A stretch of 64,000 nt of DNA from Datisca glomerata (taxonomy: Eukaryota; Streptophyta; Magnoliopsida; Cucurbitales; Datiscaceae), in contig QANY01004052.1 in NCBI GenBank assembly GCA_003255025.1, forward strand, positions 1,860,001 through 1,924,000, written 5' to 3'. This document shows, piece by piece, positions 24,088 through 36,152 of this stretch. The position numbers and the translations under genes are program-made. Every line of letters begins with the position of its first letter. Within the stretch, counting starts at the first letter, position 1. The notes beneath the pieces were generated by a model that was not told where the DNA came from, made no database searches, and saw only the letters and a program-made list of their open reading frames with translations.

Positions 24088-25324
24088 TTCAAAGTATTGC
24101 AAATGAGAGTAATAGCATCTTAGAAATTGCGAAACTATGAAGAAAAACATACCCAAGCGGAACCCCAGAAGCGCAACAAAGTGGGTCAAGTACTACTTAG
24201 GCTGCCTACCATACATATAAGTCGTTGCTTTTAGCATATAGTATTCTCTATACAAGCTTTGTATAACGTGAATTTTCTTAGTAGACTTACTTTTTTTAAG
24301 TATTTTTATTATATGCAAAGATTGTAATCCTTGTTAAAGAACCTGGTGTTTATTGTGAAACATCATGCAAAAAGAACTTAGCTTGGACCCCAAAAATATC
24401 TCAGCTAGGACATGATCCCGGTATTCGACATATTTTACAGAGATCATCGATATATGAGCGGGTTAAGAAACATCGATCAATTTTCAGTACGAAATTGAAA
24501 TTTTGACTATTACGAATGGTATCAAAGTTGATCTCATATTATGAAGATTTCAGATTAAAGGATCTTTAAGTATTGAACTTGACAATGAACTGTAAATCAT
24601 TCCCTCTTAAGCAATGAATTTTTACCTTTTGTTACAGTGTCACAGTCTATGTCATCATGACCGCAATCTTCTGATTTCGTTGCCATAAGACGGAGGAAGA
24701 AGGCAGAGGTAGGAGGATTTGACATTATTTCTCTGTCAATATAATTCAACCTCAGACAAAGGGAAAGGAAACAGGACCAGTTAATATTACAGTAATCTAT
24801 TTTTCTTTTGCCTTCATATATGCGTAAATGGATTTTCTTTTGACTCCATTTAATGTTTCATCTACCACATTGTGATCTCCTTTTCTCTCTTGCAGAAATT
24901 TCTCTGATAATATATCTCTGTTACAGTGAATATAATGCTCTAGCTGGTTTCTGGTATTGGTGTAAACTTTAAATGTAGCTTGTGGTATACTACATATTGG
25001 AGATAGATGACTCAAACCAACAATCTCATGATCAGGCTGTGAATGCTTAACGACGTGCCAACTTAGATTCGAAGGTTCAATTACAGTCGCTGAAACTTAA
25101 TCAAACAAACTTAAACTAAATGATGCATTATAATAGCTGAAACTGTAAAATTCTTGAACAATCTTGCAGGCTACTAACATCATATTTATAGCAGAATTGT
25201 AACAGTACAAAGGGAATCTGACAAATCTGAACCGACCATGAGCTAAATGATGCATTGCTTATTGTATACATATTTTCTTGCTGATGCCTTGGCCTCAGAG
25301 TTCTGCAACTCATTGAACTTCGAT
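24088..25324. other. Intergenic DNA 3' of the second RLP locus
   Basis: No gene recognised on either strand. The short open frames are not supported by any motif. Confidence 0.5.
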
Positions 25325-26875
25325 TTATTTGTAAAATTTAGGTAAGATCCTGAAAAGAATGTCATCAACGCGTTGATAATATAACGTCCTCCACTTTTTG
25401 CAATAGATAAGTGGAGCAATTACAATTCCTAAACAAAATAGAAATCCCAGTTCAAATACTCAAGTATTTCCACTCAGCGAGAATCCCAAGCTTTGAATGA
25501 GAGCCTTCTTTAGATGTTGGTAGTGAAGATCCTCTTCTTCATTATCTGTGCAAATGAAATCCTGCGCCAAAGGAGGTCCACATAATCCTTCATTACCTTC
25601 AAAACTGTCAGAGGAAAACGTTTGAAGATGGTTGCCGGTCGGGATCTTCCCCGTCAGTCGATTGTAGGAGCGCTTCAGGAATGAGAGAAAATTCAGCAGT
25701 CCAAGCTGGGAAGGGATTATTCCGGTCAGTTTGTTACTTGAAAGGTCTAAGGACTCCAATTGAGTCAAGTTTCCAATAGAAGATGGAATATGGCCTGTGA
25801 GAGCATTGTGAGACAAATTGAGAATGTAGAGTTCTTTGAGTTCTATCATTTCATATGGTATTTGCCAATGAAAGTTGTTGGACGAGAAACCAATAGAGGT
25901 GAAGACAGTGAGTATCTTTACCAACTCCATCTCTAGACCTTTACTCCTAACTGTTACTGAATCTTGATAACTCACATCACTGAACTTGAGAATCTCAAAC
26001 GAAAGGTGACGCAGTTTTGATTTTGCATTATCTTCATGAGCCATCATTGCCTTCCAGCTTGGTAAGCATCGCCTAGGTAATTTACCAGAAATTGTTGCGA
26101 GCCACGTTGATAATCTGAAGCCTTGACCAGGTTCCACTGCTCCGGCAACACCCGATCTTCCCATAAAATTCACAGAACAAGGACACGCGATGTGAATATT
26201 CTCTTCAGAAAGCATGGAAACTGATCTGACATCTGGTTATTTCCAAGGTTTAGAACCTCTAACGATTTGCATTTTGCCGAAGACTTCGGAATTTTTCCTG
26301 TTATTTGGTTTCCACTGAGATCCAGAGTTATCAGACCACATCCAGGTAGAAATGTACCATGAATAGAGCCACTGAAGTTGTTGTTTCGTAGATTCAACAC
26401 ACGAAGATAAAGAATACGGTTGTACCTATCAAACACTTTTAGATGTTGAAAAAACAATATGTTAGTTAAAATTATTTTCATATTCATCTTATATGAAATA
26501 TTTGAATATGTTGTGAAGCATAGTTATTTATGTCGGAAGCACTTTAGGAAGCACTTGGATTGATGTTTCTTGCGAAAATGTTTCTAAATACCAAAAATAT
26601 GTATCGAGCAACAATATTTGACAAATAAATGTGATTTAAAATAGGGTTTTTGAGTGTATTAAAGTACTTTGCACTTGGATTGATGTTTCTTGCGAAAATG
26701 TTTCTAAATACCAAAAATATGTATCGAGCAACAATATTTGACAAATAAATATGATTTAAAATAGGGTTTTTGAGTGTATTAAAGTACTTTCAAAAAACAC
26801 ACTCACACTCAAACATCCTGATTAAGCATTGGGGAAATGGCCCACTCAAGCTGTTATTAGAGAGATCCAAGATCA
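25325..26875 (-). pseudogene. RLP pseudogene, 3' half
   Basis: Encodes the C-terminal LRRs, the island-domain region (KAMMAHEDNAKSKLRHLSFE), the LRR end with GLCGPPL, then an in-frame TGA at 25460-25462. Reading on in the same frame gives a transmembrane segment (FELGFLFCLGIVIAPLIYC) and a KKWRTLYYQRVDDILFRILP tail to TAA at 25325-25327, so the TGA is a nonsense mutation inside a once longer gene. A frameshift and deletion lie near 26170, and a 0.4-kb insertion splits it at 26416-26808. The tail is of the KxWR type, unlike the acidic Cys-rich tail of the intact gene. It ends abruptly where MULE C begins, and its 5' half is probably 34751-35945. Confidence 0.85.
26416..26808. repeat. Insertion in the RLP pseudogene with a 120-bp tandem duplication
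   Basis: Comparison with the intact RLP (around 6280-6310) shows about 390 extra bases here. Within them, 26551-26670 and 26671-26790 are nearly identical 120-bp tandem copies beginning GCACTTGGATTGATG. Termini and target duplication are unclear, so the insert's class is unknown. Confidence 0.6.
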
Positions 26876-27349
26876 GAGTTTTTACAAAAGTCAACCCCTA
26901 CACTAACTATTTTGTAAAAATCAATCCCTACACTAATTTTTGCTTACCTTGACCCTGGTCCACTTTTCCTTCACTTTTTTACTTTTTCCCCCATTGCCAT
27001 TCTTACAAGTTACCCAATCAAATGTCATGGTCTACTCACCTAACACTCAAAACCTCCCTACCCACCTCATTTCTCCTTCTTTGTTTTTCTTCTTCATCTT
27101 CATCTTCTTCATTTTCTTCTTCGTTTTCCTCTTCGTTTTCTTTTTCATCTCCATCTTCTTCCTTCTTCCTGCAACAACAAATGATTGTTAGTTCTTCTTT
27201 TTGGAACATGTATAACTTTGTTTTCTTCTTTCTGGAAAGCCTGAATTTTCATGGGTTTTTCATGTTCATGAGTTTTCTGAGAATATTTATTTGTTTTCTT
27301 CTTTCTGGAACGTTGTTTGAAGTTCATTTATTGTACAAGATCACTACAA

Positions 27350-27800
27350 GATGATAGTGTAGTGTAAACGAGGTCTACACGAGTACTATATGAGCCTCGT
27401 ATAGTCATCGTGTAGACTACACGCAGGGTACACAATCCTTGCATCAGGAACTTCTTCAGCAGATCACGAGCATCGTGTAGCATCTATTACACTACACGAG
27501 GACTACACGATCATTGTGTATTGTCATCGTGTAGTGTATAAGATGACCACATGATGATCGTGTAGTGTATAAGATGACCACATGATGATCGTGTACTCCT
27601 CGTGTACATTACACGATACTCGTGTAGTCCTCATGTACCCTACATGATGGAACTACACAATCATCGGGTAGTCCTCGTGTAATCTACATGATAGAACTAT
27701 ACAATCATTGTGTAGTCCTCGTGTACCTTACACGATTACACTACATGATCATCGTGTAGTACACTCCGACTACACGATCATCGTGTAATATTCCATTTCA
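27350..27800. repeat. Palindromic minisatellite, block C1
   Basis: Variants of CGTGTAGTCCTCGTGTA and TACACGATCATCGTG between the left arm of MULE C and its transposase. More diverged from the A/D unit and often with a CCTCGTGTA linker. Confidence 0.8.
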
Positions 27801-27889
27801 TTATATATTCTTTTTGTACTGACTTTCTTCATTGATGTATATACAGATATGTCTGAAGTTTGAATTTTTGTAATCCATGATAGAGATTG

Positions 27890-30790
27890 GGTGAAAATGG
27901 TACAACATGATTTTTTAGTGGAGGGAATATCAAATTATTGGAGATGCCAACTAACTGCACTTACCACGAGCTATTGGGTATATTGTTTGAAGAACTCCAA
28001 ATAGACCCCTCAAAGTATGATATGTCCATCAAATTTTTTTATAAAAGTCATGTCCTCTGTGCTCCTGCTGAAATTTTAAAAGATAGAGATTTATAATTCT
28101 TTATTAAGGAGAATGAATCAGAATCACTTCAACCCCATTATTTGTAAGTACCAAGCCTACGTTTTTCCATTTCAAAGGTTGGTTTCTGAAACAACAATGT
28201 CACAACAACCTCGGGTTCCTGAAACAAAAATGTCACGACAACCTCTACATGAAAGCATTCCTCATTTTGAGAGTGTCAATCATTTTGAAAGGAACTATCA
28301 TTATGATGATGTTTTTGGTCATGACGAGAATGATGCTTTCGAGGATGAGGATGTTGATGGTGATATGATGATGATGATTTTTTTGATCAGAGGGTGTGTG
28401 ATGATGCAATCCGTGGAGATGATCATGATGAAGCTATCAGTGGAGACGGCCATACAACAATTCCATACTTGAATATTGATCGTGAACCTGAGACCACTTG
28501 TCCATTGTCATCACAACCTAATTTGAATGAACAACATCCTGGGTCCAGTGAGCAACGGTCTGATTTGAATCAGCTTATAACAGATACAATAAACATGGAT
28601 GATTTGTACAGTGATAAAGCCAAGCTGCTTAAGGTTGCTTGTATGATGGCCATCCAGAGAAATTTTGAGTTTCGGATCTTCAAGTCAAACCAGCCAATAT
28701 TGGTACTTGTATGTGTTGAGAAAACATGCAAATGAAGGTTACGGGCCATGAAATTGAAAAATTGTTCATACTTCAAAGTTATAAAGTTCATCAATATACA
28801 TACATGCACATTTGAAGTATTGAGACATGAATACCATTGGGCTACATTTTCATTGATTGGTTATTTATAAGGACCAATTACACGGGTGTCGGACATATAT
28901 ATAGGCCAAAAGACATAATTGAAGATGTTCGGCATGGAGGGTTAGGAAATATGCTTTGGAACTAGTTTGAGGGTCGCCTGAAGACAACTATAGCATGCTC
29001 CCAGCATATTGTCACACGTTAGAATAAAAAAAAATTCAGATATTTATTTTTTATTTTCCCATCATAATGTCTACATGAGTGCTAGACGAGCCTCGTATAG
29101 TCATTATGTATACTACAAGATGGGTACATTGACCACGTGTACTCATCATATAGTCTACACAATGGGTGCACGGACCTCGTGTAGTCATCTTGTACACTAT
29201 TTTACCATCATAATGTCTACATGAGTACTACACTAACCTCGTGGATCCATCGTATATACTACACGATGAATACATTAACCTCGTGTAGTCTACACAATGG
29301 TACACGGACCTCGTGTACACATCATGTACATTATTTTACCATCATAATGTCTATATGAGTACTACACGAGCCTCGTGTAGCCATCGTGAATACTACACGA
29401 TGGGTACACCAACCTCGTGTAGTCATAATGTAGTATACACGATACCTACAGTGAACTCGTGTAGTCTACACGATTGTTATACGGACCCCGTGTATGCATC
29501 ATGTACACGATGTACTCTACCGATTTTAATACAATAATATTAAATATTTTTCAGGGTCAACAACACACATAGTGACCAATGAGCATGATCATTTTAAATA
29601 TTTTTTCATAGCTCTTGGACCCTCTGTTCGTGGATTTTTCAGCTGTATACGGCATGTCATTGTTGTTGACGTAACTGCCTTAAAATCAAATACAAATGGT
29701 TATTATTTGTTGCAACGACAAAGGATGGTAACAACCAAATATATCCCATTATATTTGGAATTGCAGATTCAGAAAATAATAATTCATATGAATGGTTCTT
29801 CCGTAAACTTCACAATGTAATCGGTGATCCGAAAGACTTGGTGTTTATATCCGACAGGCATACAAGTATACTAAATGATGTACAAGTTTTCTTTTCCAAT
29901 GCATTTCATGAGCTTGCATCTTCCATATGGGCCATAATATCAAATCAATTTATATAAAGGAAGATGTGGTCACATTATTTTTTGAAGCATCAAAGGAATA
30001 CCGTCGATCAAAATTTGATCAGCTGATGACTCATTTTACATATGCATTTTCAGATATCTCACAATAAGTGTTGGTTGGGGGAGTTGAGAGGTGGGCACGT
30101 TCCCTTTTAATGGAAGGCGATACAATATAATGACTATAAACATCACAAAATGTTTGAATGAGATTTGAAGGATGCTAGAAAGCTTCTCATTACATGCCTT
30201 ATAGGACATATCTGTGACATGTTACAACGATGGTTCTATGAACGACGGATGGCTGCCTGTCAAGTAACCTCGTAGATGATAGATTGGGTTGAGACTGAGC
30301 TTAAAAAGAAGCACATTGCATCACGATCACTATCATTGTTTCCTTCTAACATCCACGAGTTTCATGTCGCGGGTAGGGATATGGAAGCAGTGGTAAACTT
30401 GCATCTTAACACTTGTACGTGCCGAGAATTTGATCTTGATCAAATTTCATGCAAGCATGCGTTGGCTGCATGTCGGCAGCGTAATATTTCTGCATACAGT
30501 ATGTGTTCGAGGTTCTATAAAAATGAGGCACTAATTGTTATGTATGTGAAAACAATACATCCTCTCAGAAATCAAGCAGATTGAGTCATCAGTCAGGAGG
30601 TTCATAAAAAAAGTGGTATTGGCACCTATAATGAGGCATCAAAGTGGAAAATCTTGGATAGAGAGAATTCCATCTAGAGGTGAAAAAGTAGGGAGAAGGA
30701 AGTGCAGACGTTGTGGGAAAATTGGTCACAGCTGACAAACGTGTAGAAATCTAATTCATCTATCTCAACGGGATGACCAAACTACTTAAA
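27890..30790 (+). pseudogene. MuDR-type MULE transposase, degenerate
   Basis: The transposase would bind the element ends and cut and paste them with its DDE domain. Recognisable in order: an N-terminal PB1-like region (EELQIDPSKYDMSIKFFYKS, about 27.98-28.05 kb), an Asp/Glu-rich stretch, the MuDR DNA-binding region (28591-28860, with KSNQPILVLVCVEKTCK), the DDE catalytic core (29560-29950, with the Asp of VIVVDVTALK and of VFISDRH), ERWARSLLMEGDTI near 30090, a SWIM zinc finger (CTCREFDLDQISCKHALAAC, about 30415-30475) and a C-terminal zinc knuckle (CRRCGKIGHS, Cys last, about 30705-30745). In-frame stops and frameshifts (for example TAA near 28094 and TGA before the last knuckle Cys) and minisatellite block C2 interrupt it. 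Some gaps may be introns. Confidence 0.85.
29060..29520. repeat. Palindromic minisatellite, block C2, inside the transposase
   Basis: Array of CTCGTGTAGTCATCGTG and TACTACACGATGGGTACAC units lying between two transposase segments, hence in an intron or a secondary expansion. Confidence 0.8.
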
Positions 30791-30874
30791 TAGAAATAAT
30801 GAACTTTGTAGACTTAAATTAAATATTAATATAGAAATATATTTGTGTTTGTTATTTAATAGTGTCATAAAGTT

Positions 30875-31030
30875 TGATTAGCCTACATGAAGCCTACACG
30901 ATGCCCATAAAGTTACCGTGTAGGCTACACGAAGCCCACATGATGCTCATGAAGTTATCATGTAGGTTACATGAACACTACGCGATGCCCATGAAGTCAT
31001 CGTGCGGGCTACATGAAATCTACACTAAAC
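30875..31030. repeat. Palindromic-type repeat, block C3
   Basis: Short array of TACATGAAGCCTACACGATG and CCCATGAAGTCATCGTG units just downstream of the transposase. A variant subfamily with an AAGTTATCGTGTAGG linker. Confidence 0.6.
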
Positions 31031-31814
31031 ATATAGTAACCAAAAACATTCAACAACATATACGAAAATTGGGCATTAAAAATACAAGTTATAAAAATCT
31101 AAAATTCACAATTTGAGGGTGTAAAAAAATAAAAAGTTTTGTTGAGAAAAATATGGTTCTAAATTCTTAAAATCATGAGCTTAAGCGTAAAAAATCCATA
31201 AAATATGTCCCAATTATTTTGGTACAAACTATGCCACGTGCAAATAACTCAATTGTAATTCGTATTCGATATTCTGGCATTTTTTGTTGAGTTATTTTTT
31301 GGAGGTTCTTCCCATATGCGAAGGTTTCGATAAACTTAAGGATGAATACCCTACAATTGAACCTACAAAACACATAAAATTCAAGAACACAATTAAATAA
31401 TATGTATGAAATTTTAAGTGGACTTTCAAAAAAAATGTATATTTCACTTACCCATTCTTTTGTTGTGAACACTTCATGACCTCATATTTTTCACTCATCT
31501 TTGGGTTTAACCACCTTTTTATTCTCATAAATGTTCATCATTTGAAGCAGCCGAGGGACAATCTTCATAAAGGTTTCATTATTTCAATGTACAAAGAGAG
31601 TTGATATGGTGTGTTCATGGAGTTATAAATACGAATAAACTTTCCATTCAAATCAAGCTCAACCGCAATCCAATGAATTTGGTACCAGAGCAAATCCTCA
31701 ATGTCAAGATCCCAACATGCTGGATCTTGCTCAAACTCTTTCATTTGGCTAGACAGGTTCCCCTGTAATGTCATGGGAAAAAAAAATAAATTCTCAATGT
31801 CAATAAAAATGGTC

Positions 31815-31935
31815 ATGAAGTCTACAAGAGGCCTCCCACGATTCCTCGTGTAGACTACATGAGGCCCGTGAAGGCATCGTGTAGACTTCATGTAGCCTAC
31901 ACGAGGCAATGTGAGGGTCTCGTGTAGACTACGGT
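31815..31935. repeat. Palindromic-type repeat, block C4
   Basis: Short run of TCGTGTAGACTACATGAGGC units between ULP1 gene segments. Confidence 0.55.
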
Positions 31936-32274
31936 GTGCAGTTCATTAAGTTCAAAAATAAATCTTACTTACTTGCATAATCAAATAACCACCATTGATT
32001 CTGATATGAGGGTTATAGTCTTGCAAATCCTTCATTATGAGCTCCAGGTATGCATTGTATAATGCAATGTAATAAAGATTAGTTAAGATATTTATATTTA
32101 TTTTAAATACCACATTAAAAAAGATTATAATAACTTCTTACGTCTGCCTCAAGCCATACATAAGGTGAAGATACTATTTTTTTAAACCAGGTAACGTCAA
32201 CGGTGTAAAATCTATTGTCTACTTTCTCGTTCCTGTACAACGTAATTATAGATCAAAATTAGGTACATGATTGG

Positions 32275-32400
32275 TTTACTACAATGTGGCTACAAGATAT
32301 CAGTGTAACCATCGTGTGTACTATACGATGGCTACACGAGGCCAGTGTAACCATCATGTATACCACACGATTTCAGTGTAACCATCGTGTATAACTTCTT
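32275..32400. repeat. Palindromic-type repeat, block C5
   Basis: Short run of AGTGTAACCATCGTGTGTAC and ACGATGGCTACACGAGGCC units, directly before the TCTTCTT low-complexity stretch. Confidence 0.6.
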
Positions 32401-32454
32401 GCTCTTTTTCATCTTCCTTCTTTTCACCTTCCTTCTTTTCACCCTCCCCATCCT

Positions 32455-32460
32455 TATTAT

Positions 32461-32491
<31 letters not shown>

Positions 32492-32660
32492 TTCTTCTTA
32501 TTCTTCTTCTTCTTCTTCTCCTCTTCCTTCTTTCTCGCATTCTCTTTCTTCTTTCTCTTCCTCTTTCTCTTCTTCTTTTTCTTCTACCTTCTCTTCTTCT
32601 TTTTCTTCTTCTTTTTCATCTTTTTCTTCTTCTTCTTCGTCTTCCTTCTCTTCTTCTTCT
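32455..32660 (+). repeat. TCTTCT low-complexity tract
   Basis: Nearly pure TTC/TTCT repeats. On the minus strand it encodes Glu/Lys runs, consistent with an acidic linker of the ULP1-like gene, so it may be former coding sequence and not merely a microsatellite. Confidence 0.7.
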
Positions 32661-33139
32661 TATGTCTCTACCATCACTTCTTCTTTTTCATCCTTCTCTC
32701 ATTCTTCATTCTTTTGCTATTCCTTCTCAGTCTCCATCTCCTCGCCATCGCTAGCCATCATCATGACAAATCGAGGATATAATGAGTAATCATCTAGCCT
32801 CAATGTTATCAGATGATCCATCAAAATTTTAATTTAAAAAATTGTAAAGGAAATGTCTGATTGCGTGGACATAATCTTCATGTCCATTGAAGTGATCTTT
32901 TGGTCCATTCCAATCAGACATTTCATCACTCAATCTTCATGTCCATTGAACTTCTTGAACACAATCTTCTTCTTCTCTGTTTTTTCAATGGCCTCCTCAG
33001 ACCTCTTCCTCCTCTCCTTCTTCTCATCTTCCTTTTCAATAGCCTCATCCTCCTCATTAGCTTCATCTTCTACTGGAAAGGGTGACTGAGGAGGCATCGA
33101 CTAAAAAAATATGTAATATTAAGCAAATAAACCAAAAAA

Positions 33140-33420
33140 ATGGTGACTACACGATGGGTACACGGACCTTGTGTAGTCGCCTTGTAGACTACATGATCGG
33201 CTACACGGACCTCGTGTAGTCTTCGTGTAGACTACATGATCGGTTACACAGAACTCGTGTAGTCATCGTGTAGACTACATGATCTATTACACGGATCTCC
33301 TGTAGTCATCGTGTAGACTACACGATCGGTTACATGGACCTTGAGTATACCTCGTGTAGACTTCACGATGGTTACACAAATCTTGTGTAATCTACACGAA
33401 TGACTACACGAGGTTCATGT
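33140..33420. repeat. Palindromic minisatellite, block C6
   Basis: Units such as CTCGTGTAGTCATCGTGTAG and ACTACATGATCGGTTACACG, between the Lys/Glu-rich part and the DUF1985-like segment of the ULP1 gene. Confidence 0.75.
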
Positions 33421-33840
33421 TCAAGAAGAATAATGATAGAAAATGATTTTGAATATACCCTCTCTCCAACTATTGATCTCAAGGAATTTTTTTCTTCTTC
33501 CTCCTCAGTAGGGACCAAGGAAAGAATTATAACCTAAAAATGTAAGAACTATAAATTAATATATATATGAAAGTAAGATAAATTAACTTGTCAACAAACA
33601 TGCTCCTTCAAACGAATCTCTTTTTGAAGATTCTTAACATGTACTATCGTTGTCGGACACCACTTGAGAATCCTTGGCACCTTGGTCGAAACCCGATTAC
33701 CATACAAACTACCCATCAAGGGGATAGTTTCAAATACCCATGCATATTTAAACAAAAGAGAGTAATTCAGTATTCAACATATAAATAATTCAATACATCA
33801 GTACATAGAATGAAATAAATTTTACCTAGAAGGAAAATGG

Positions 33841-34228
33841 ACATTCATTGAGTGAATATCCATAAATAGCCAAGGTTGCGGCTCCCTCAGACAGCTGCGA
33901 CCTTTGTAGATCTCGAAGCAACGGTCGTTGCCACAGCTTTCTCCTTTAGACAGCCGTGGCTTCCCTTAGCTGCCACGGCCGCAGCTTCTCCTTGCCGGCG
34001 CTACTAATCCTCCACGCCGGTCATCTTCCACCGGTGACGGTGAGACCGCCGGCCGGTTGTTCCAAAACCAAACAAAAATACTTAAAAATACCATAAAAAT
34101 TGTTCTCAAATCTAATAAATCATCAAATAATTATTAAATTCAAGAATACAGAAACGTAAACACAAAAAACACTTATAATCATGGATCTAGAACTTAATAG
34201 ATCGATTCTCAATGATTCAACATGGTTA
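33841..34228 (-). mobile_element. Internal remnant next to a Copia-like LTR
   Basis: This sequence lies on the internal side of the primer-binding site at 34229-34240, so it should be the start of the internal region of that retrotransposon (running leftward). It is partly GC-rich (CCGCCGGCCGG near 34050). No gag or pol motif was recognised, so the element is truncated or non-coding. Its left boundary with MULE C is not resolved. Confidence 0.45.
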
Positions 34229-34240
34229 GCTCTGATACCA
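34229..34240 (-). other. Primer-binding site complementary to initiator tRNA-Met
   Basis: The minus strand reads TGGTATCAGAGC, the classic initiator-tRNA-Met primer-binding site of plant LTR retrotransposons. It lies two bases inside the LTR edge, the expected spacing. Confidence 0.85.
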
Positions 34241-34242
34241 CT

Positions 34243-34750
34243 TGTTAGATTCAAAATCTTTTTCAGTATAAAACGTATTTCAATAAAATCTCAGAGATCT
34301 CATGTTAAACACACTAAGAATCAAATCGTTATAAAGCAGAAGTGTATCTGAATCCATGACGATATATCACTATTTAGAGCCGAGCGGTTGACTTTTTAGA
34401 TCTACACGATTCTCTATCTAAGAGTCTCATTTGATAAAATCTCTCAGTTTTTCTCTCTAACGATGAGATATTAGAGATAATATAATGGTTTTCCCTTATC
34501 GTGTGATATGAGGAGCATAATTATTTATAAATAATTTATCTTTTGATATTTCTATTTTAACCCATCATAAAAATAGAAATTATCTTAAAATCTCTACACA
34601 TTAAAAGATCTACAATTTATCAAATACATTAAAAACCTCAATTATCCAAAATCTTAATAAATTATCTTTTATTGAGTTTACTTTTATTTAACCATTTATA
34701 ATACATAATTATTTTACACATGAATTCAATGTTAAATTAAATATCAAACA
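34243..34750 (-). mobile_element. Copia-like LTR (5' LTR of a minus-strand element)
   Basis: A 508-bp segment starting TGTTAGAT and ending ATCAAACA (inverted ends matching at 7 of 8), with a tRNA-Met primer-binding site two bases beyond its left edge. RLP sequence resumes immediately at 34751, so it inserted in the RLP locus. The partner LTR is not visible in the window. Adjacent bases TGTAC (34751-34755) would be one copy of the target duplication. Confidence 0.7.
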
Positions 34751-35945
34751 TGTACCGCTTAGTGGAATCAATTGAACCATTCAACTGATTATGGACAAGG
34801 TTTAATACTGTAAGATTCTTCGAAAAAGAAAACGAGGGGATTTCACCATTAAATCGATTAGAGGAGAAATCGAAATACAGCTTTCCGAGGTCTGAAACTG
34901 CTTTGGGGATTGATCCATTAAAACCACAATTTTTCCAGGTCGATTCTGGATAGTTTTTAAGGTTTCCCATAGAATTTGGTAATGCTCCAGAAAAACCAGT
35001 GCCTTGGAGCACTAGGGTCTGAAGGGAACCATTGAGTGGAAAAGATGGTAGACGACCTAGCAGCTGTCTATTATTTGATAAATCAATAGTTTGCAGCGTT
35101 GGTACCTGGAAGATTCTTGCTGGAAACGATCCGGACAATCCACATGAAGTAAGACGCAGGGAAGTCAAATTTGAGAATTCTGCAAAGAACTCAAGAACCG
35201 GTGGTGACAAATTGTTGCCATCCAGAAAAATAAAAGAGAGAGATCGAAGGTTAGCCAATGAAGGGTCATTAGGTCCTGAAAGAGAACATCCAAACAAACT
35301 CAAAACTCTCAGATTAGGCAGTGACGATGACAAGGACTGGCACCACTCAGCCCCCCGGCCGATATATTGATACCATCTAGATATAGCTCTCTCAGCTGCT
35401 TCAGGTTCTAAACAAGCGACTTCAAATTCAGGTTCTCAAGTTTCAATTTTGAAGCTTGTATGAAGGCAAAAGCAGAAAAATCAAGAGTAACCAACTGAGT
35501 TAGATTTGAAATCTCAATGGGAATCTATCCTTCAGATCCAGCGTTTGACTTATTCAGAACACTCAAATTTGTAAGATCTACAAACGCAGTTGGGATCGTA
35601 GAATTGAAATTGTTCTAACCCAAATTCAGGTTTCGAATGTGTCTAAGACTGAAAAGACTGCAGGAATTATCAATTTCTCCAGAGATCGACTCATAACTCA
35701 GATCAAGACTAACAACACAGCCCTCAGAGCACATTACACCTCTCCAATGACAATAATCAACATTCTGGTTCCACTGCACTAGATTTTTAGACAATCGAGA
35801 GTTGAATTTGAGGCTGTTCTTTAATTGAAGCAACAATGATTTCTGGTCCTCGGGAAATTCAGCGCAAACAACAGATACACCGATGAAGAAGCTCAGAGAG
35901 TAAATGGATATAAAAAAAAAGCCATGGAAAGATCGTAGTTCTCAT
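34751..35945 (-). pseudogene. RLP pseudogene, 5' half
   Basis: Matches the intact RLP from its start codon (CAT at 35943-35945) through the N-terminal cap and first LRRs (LPNLRVLSLFGCSLSGPNDP and others). It stops at the Copia-like LTR, at a point equivalent to about 7180 in the intact gene. Lesions include an extra base in the A-run of the signal-peptide region (near 35915), a stop near 35407 and frameshifts near 34940 and 35355. The upstream region is shared with the intact gene. With 25325-26875 it probably formed one RLP gene, minus about 0.8 kb of LRR sequence. Confidence 0.87.
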
Positions 35946-36152
35946 TGGAGCCGATTGGTGGAGACACCCACATGACCAAGAATAGTTAAAATAGTGTTGG
36001 AATTGGTGGTGGGTAGTTTAGGAGGGTGAAGAACCATGAATCTGACCTTTTGTTTGGTGGGTTAGGCAGGGGAGCAAGAATGAAATTTAATGGTGAAAGA
36101 AGGATGAAGAAGAAGAATAGGCCAGAGGTGGAAGAATGAGGCGTCAAAGTAA

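Larger units (their letters stand above)
31185..33830 (-). pseudogene. ULP1-like cysteine protease gene of MULE C (with DUF1985-like part)
   Basis: ULP1 (C48) proteases remove SUMO-like modifiers; Kaonashi MULEs carry them with unknown role in transposition. Reading leftward on the minus strand: a DUF1985-like segment (IPLMGSLYGNRV and TKVPRILKWC, about 33.72-33.65 kb); Lys/Glu-rich low complexity (33.09-32.40 kb, seen as TCTTCTT on plus); RFYTVDVTWFKKIVSSPYVW near 32.2 kb, a catalytic His-Trp with a following Asp (IHWIAVELDLNGKFIRIY, about 31.68-31.63 kb), and a catalytic-Cys block (FNCRVFILKFIE, about 31.35 kb). So His, Asp and Cys of the triad can all be seen. Frames change between segments and minisatellite blocks C4-C6 fall in the gaps, which may be introns. 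Overall it looks non-functional. Confidence 0.75.
26876..33840. mobile_element. MULE C: coding, Kaonashi-like Mutator element with transposase and ULP1
   Basis: The left terminus (GAGTTTTTAC, then CAACCCCTACACTAAC and CTTGACCCTGGTCCAC) matches the left ends of A and D. The body carries a MuDR-type transposase on plus (27.9-30.8 kb) and a ULP1-like cysteine protease on minus (33.8-31.2 kb), plus six blocks of the same palindromic minisatellite. MULEs combining transposase and ULP1 are known in plants as Kaonashi. Both genes have stops, so this copy is dead. It sits inside the second RLP locus. The right terminus was not found, probably lost in a deletion that also removed about 0.8 kb of the RLP, so the right coordinate is approximate. 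Confidence 0.75.

Noticed and set aside
32387..32782. 131-codon Phe/Leu-rich plus-strand frame
   Set aside because: Shadow of a TCTTCTT tract whose minus strand is the Glu/Lys-rich linker of the ULP1-like gene.
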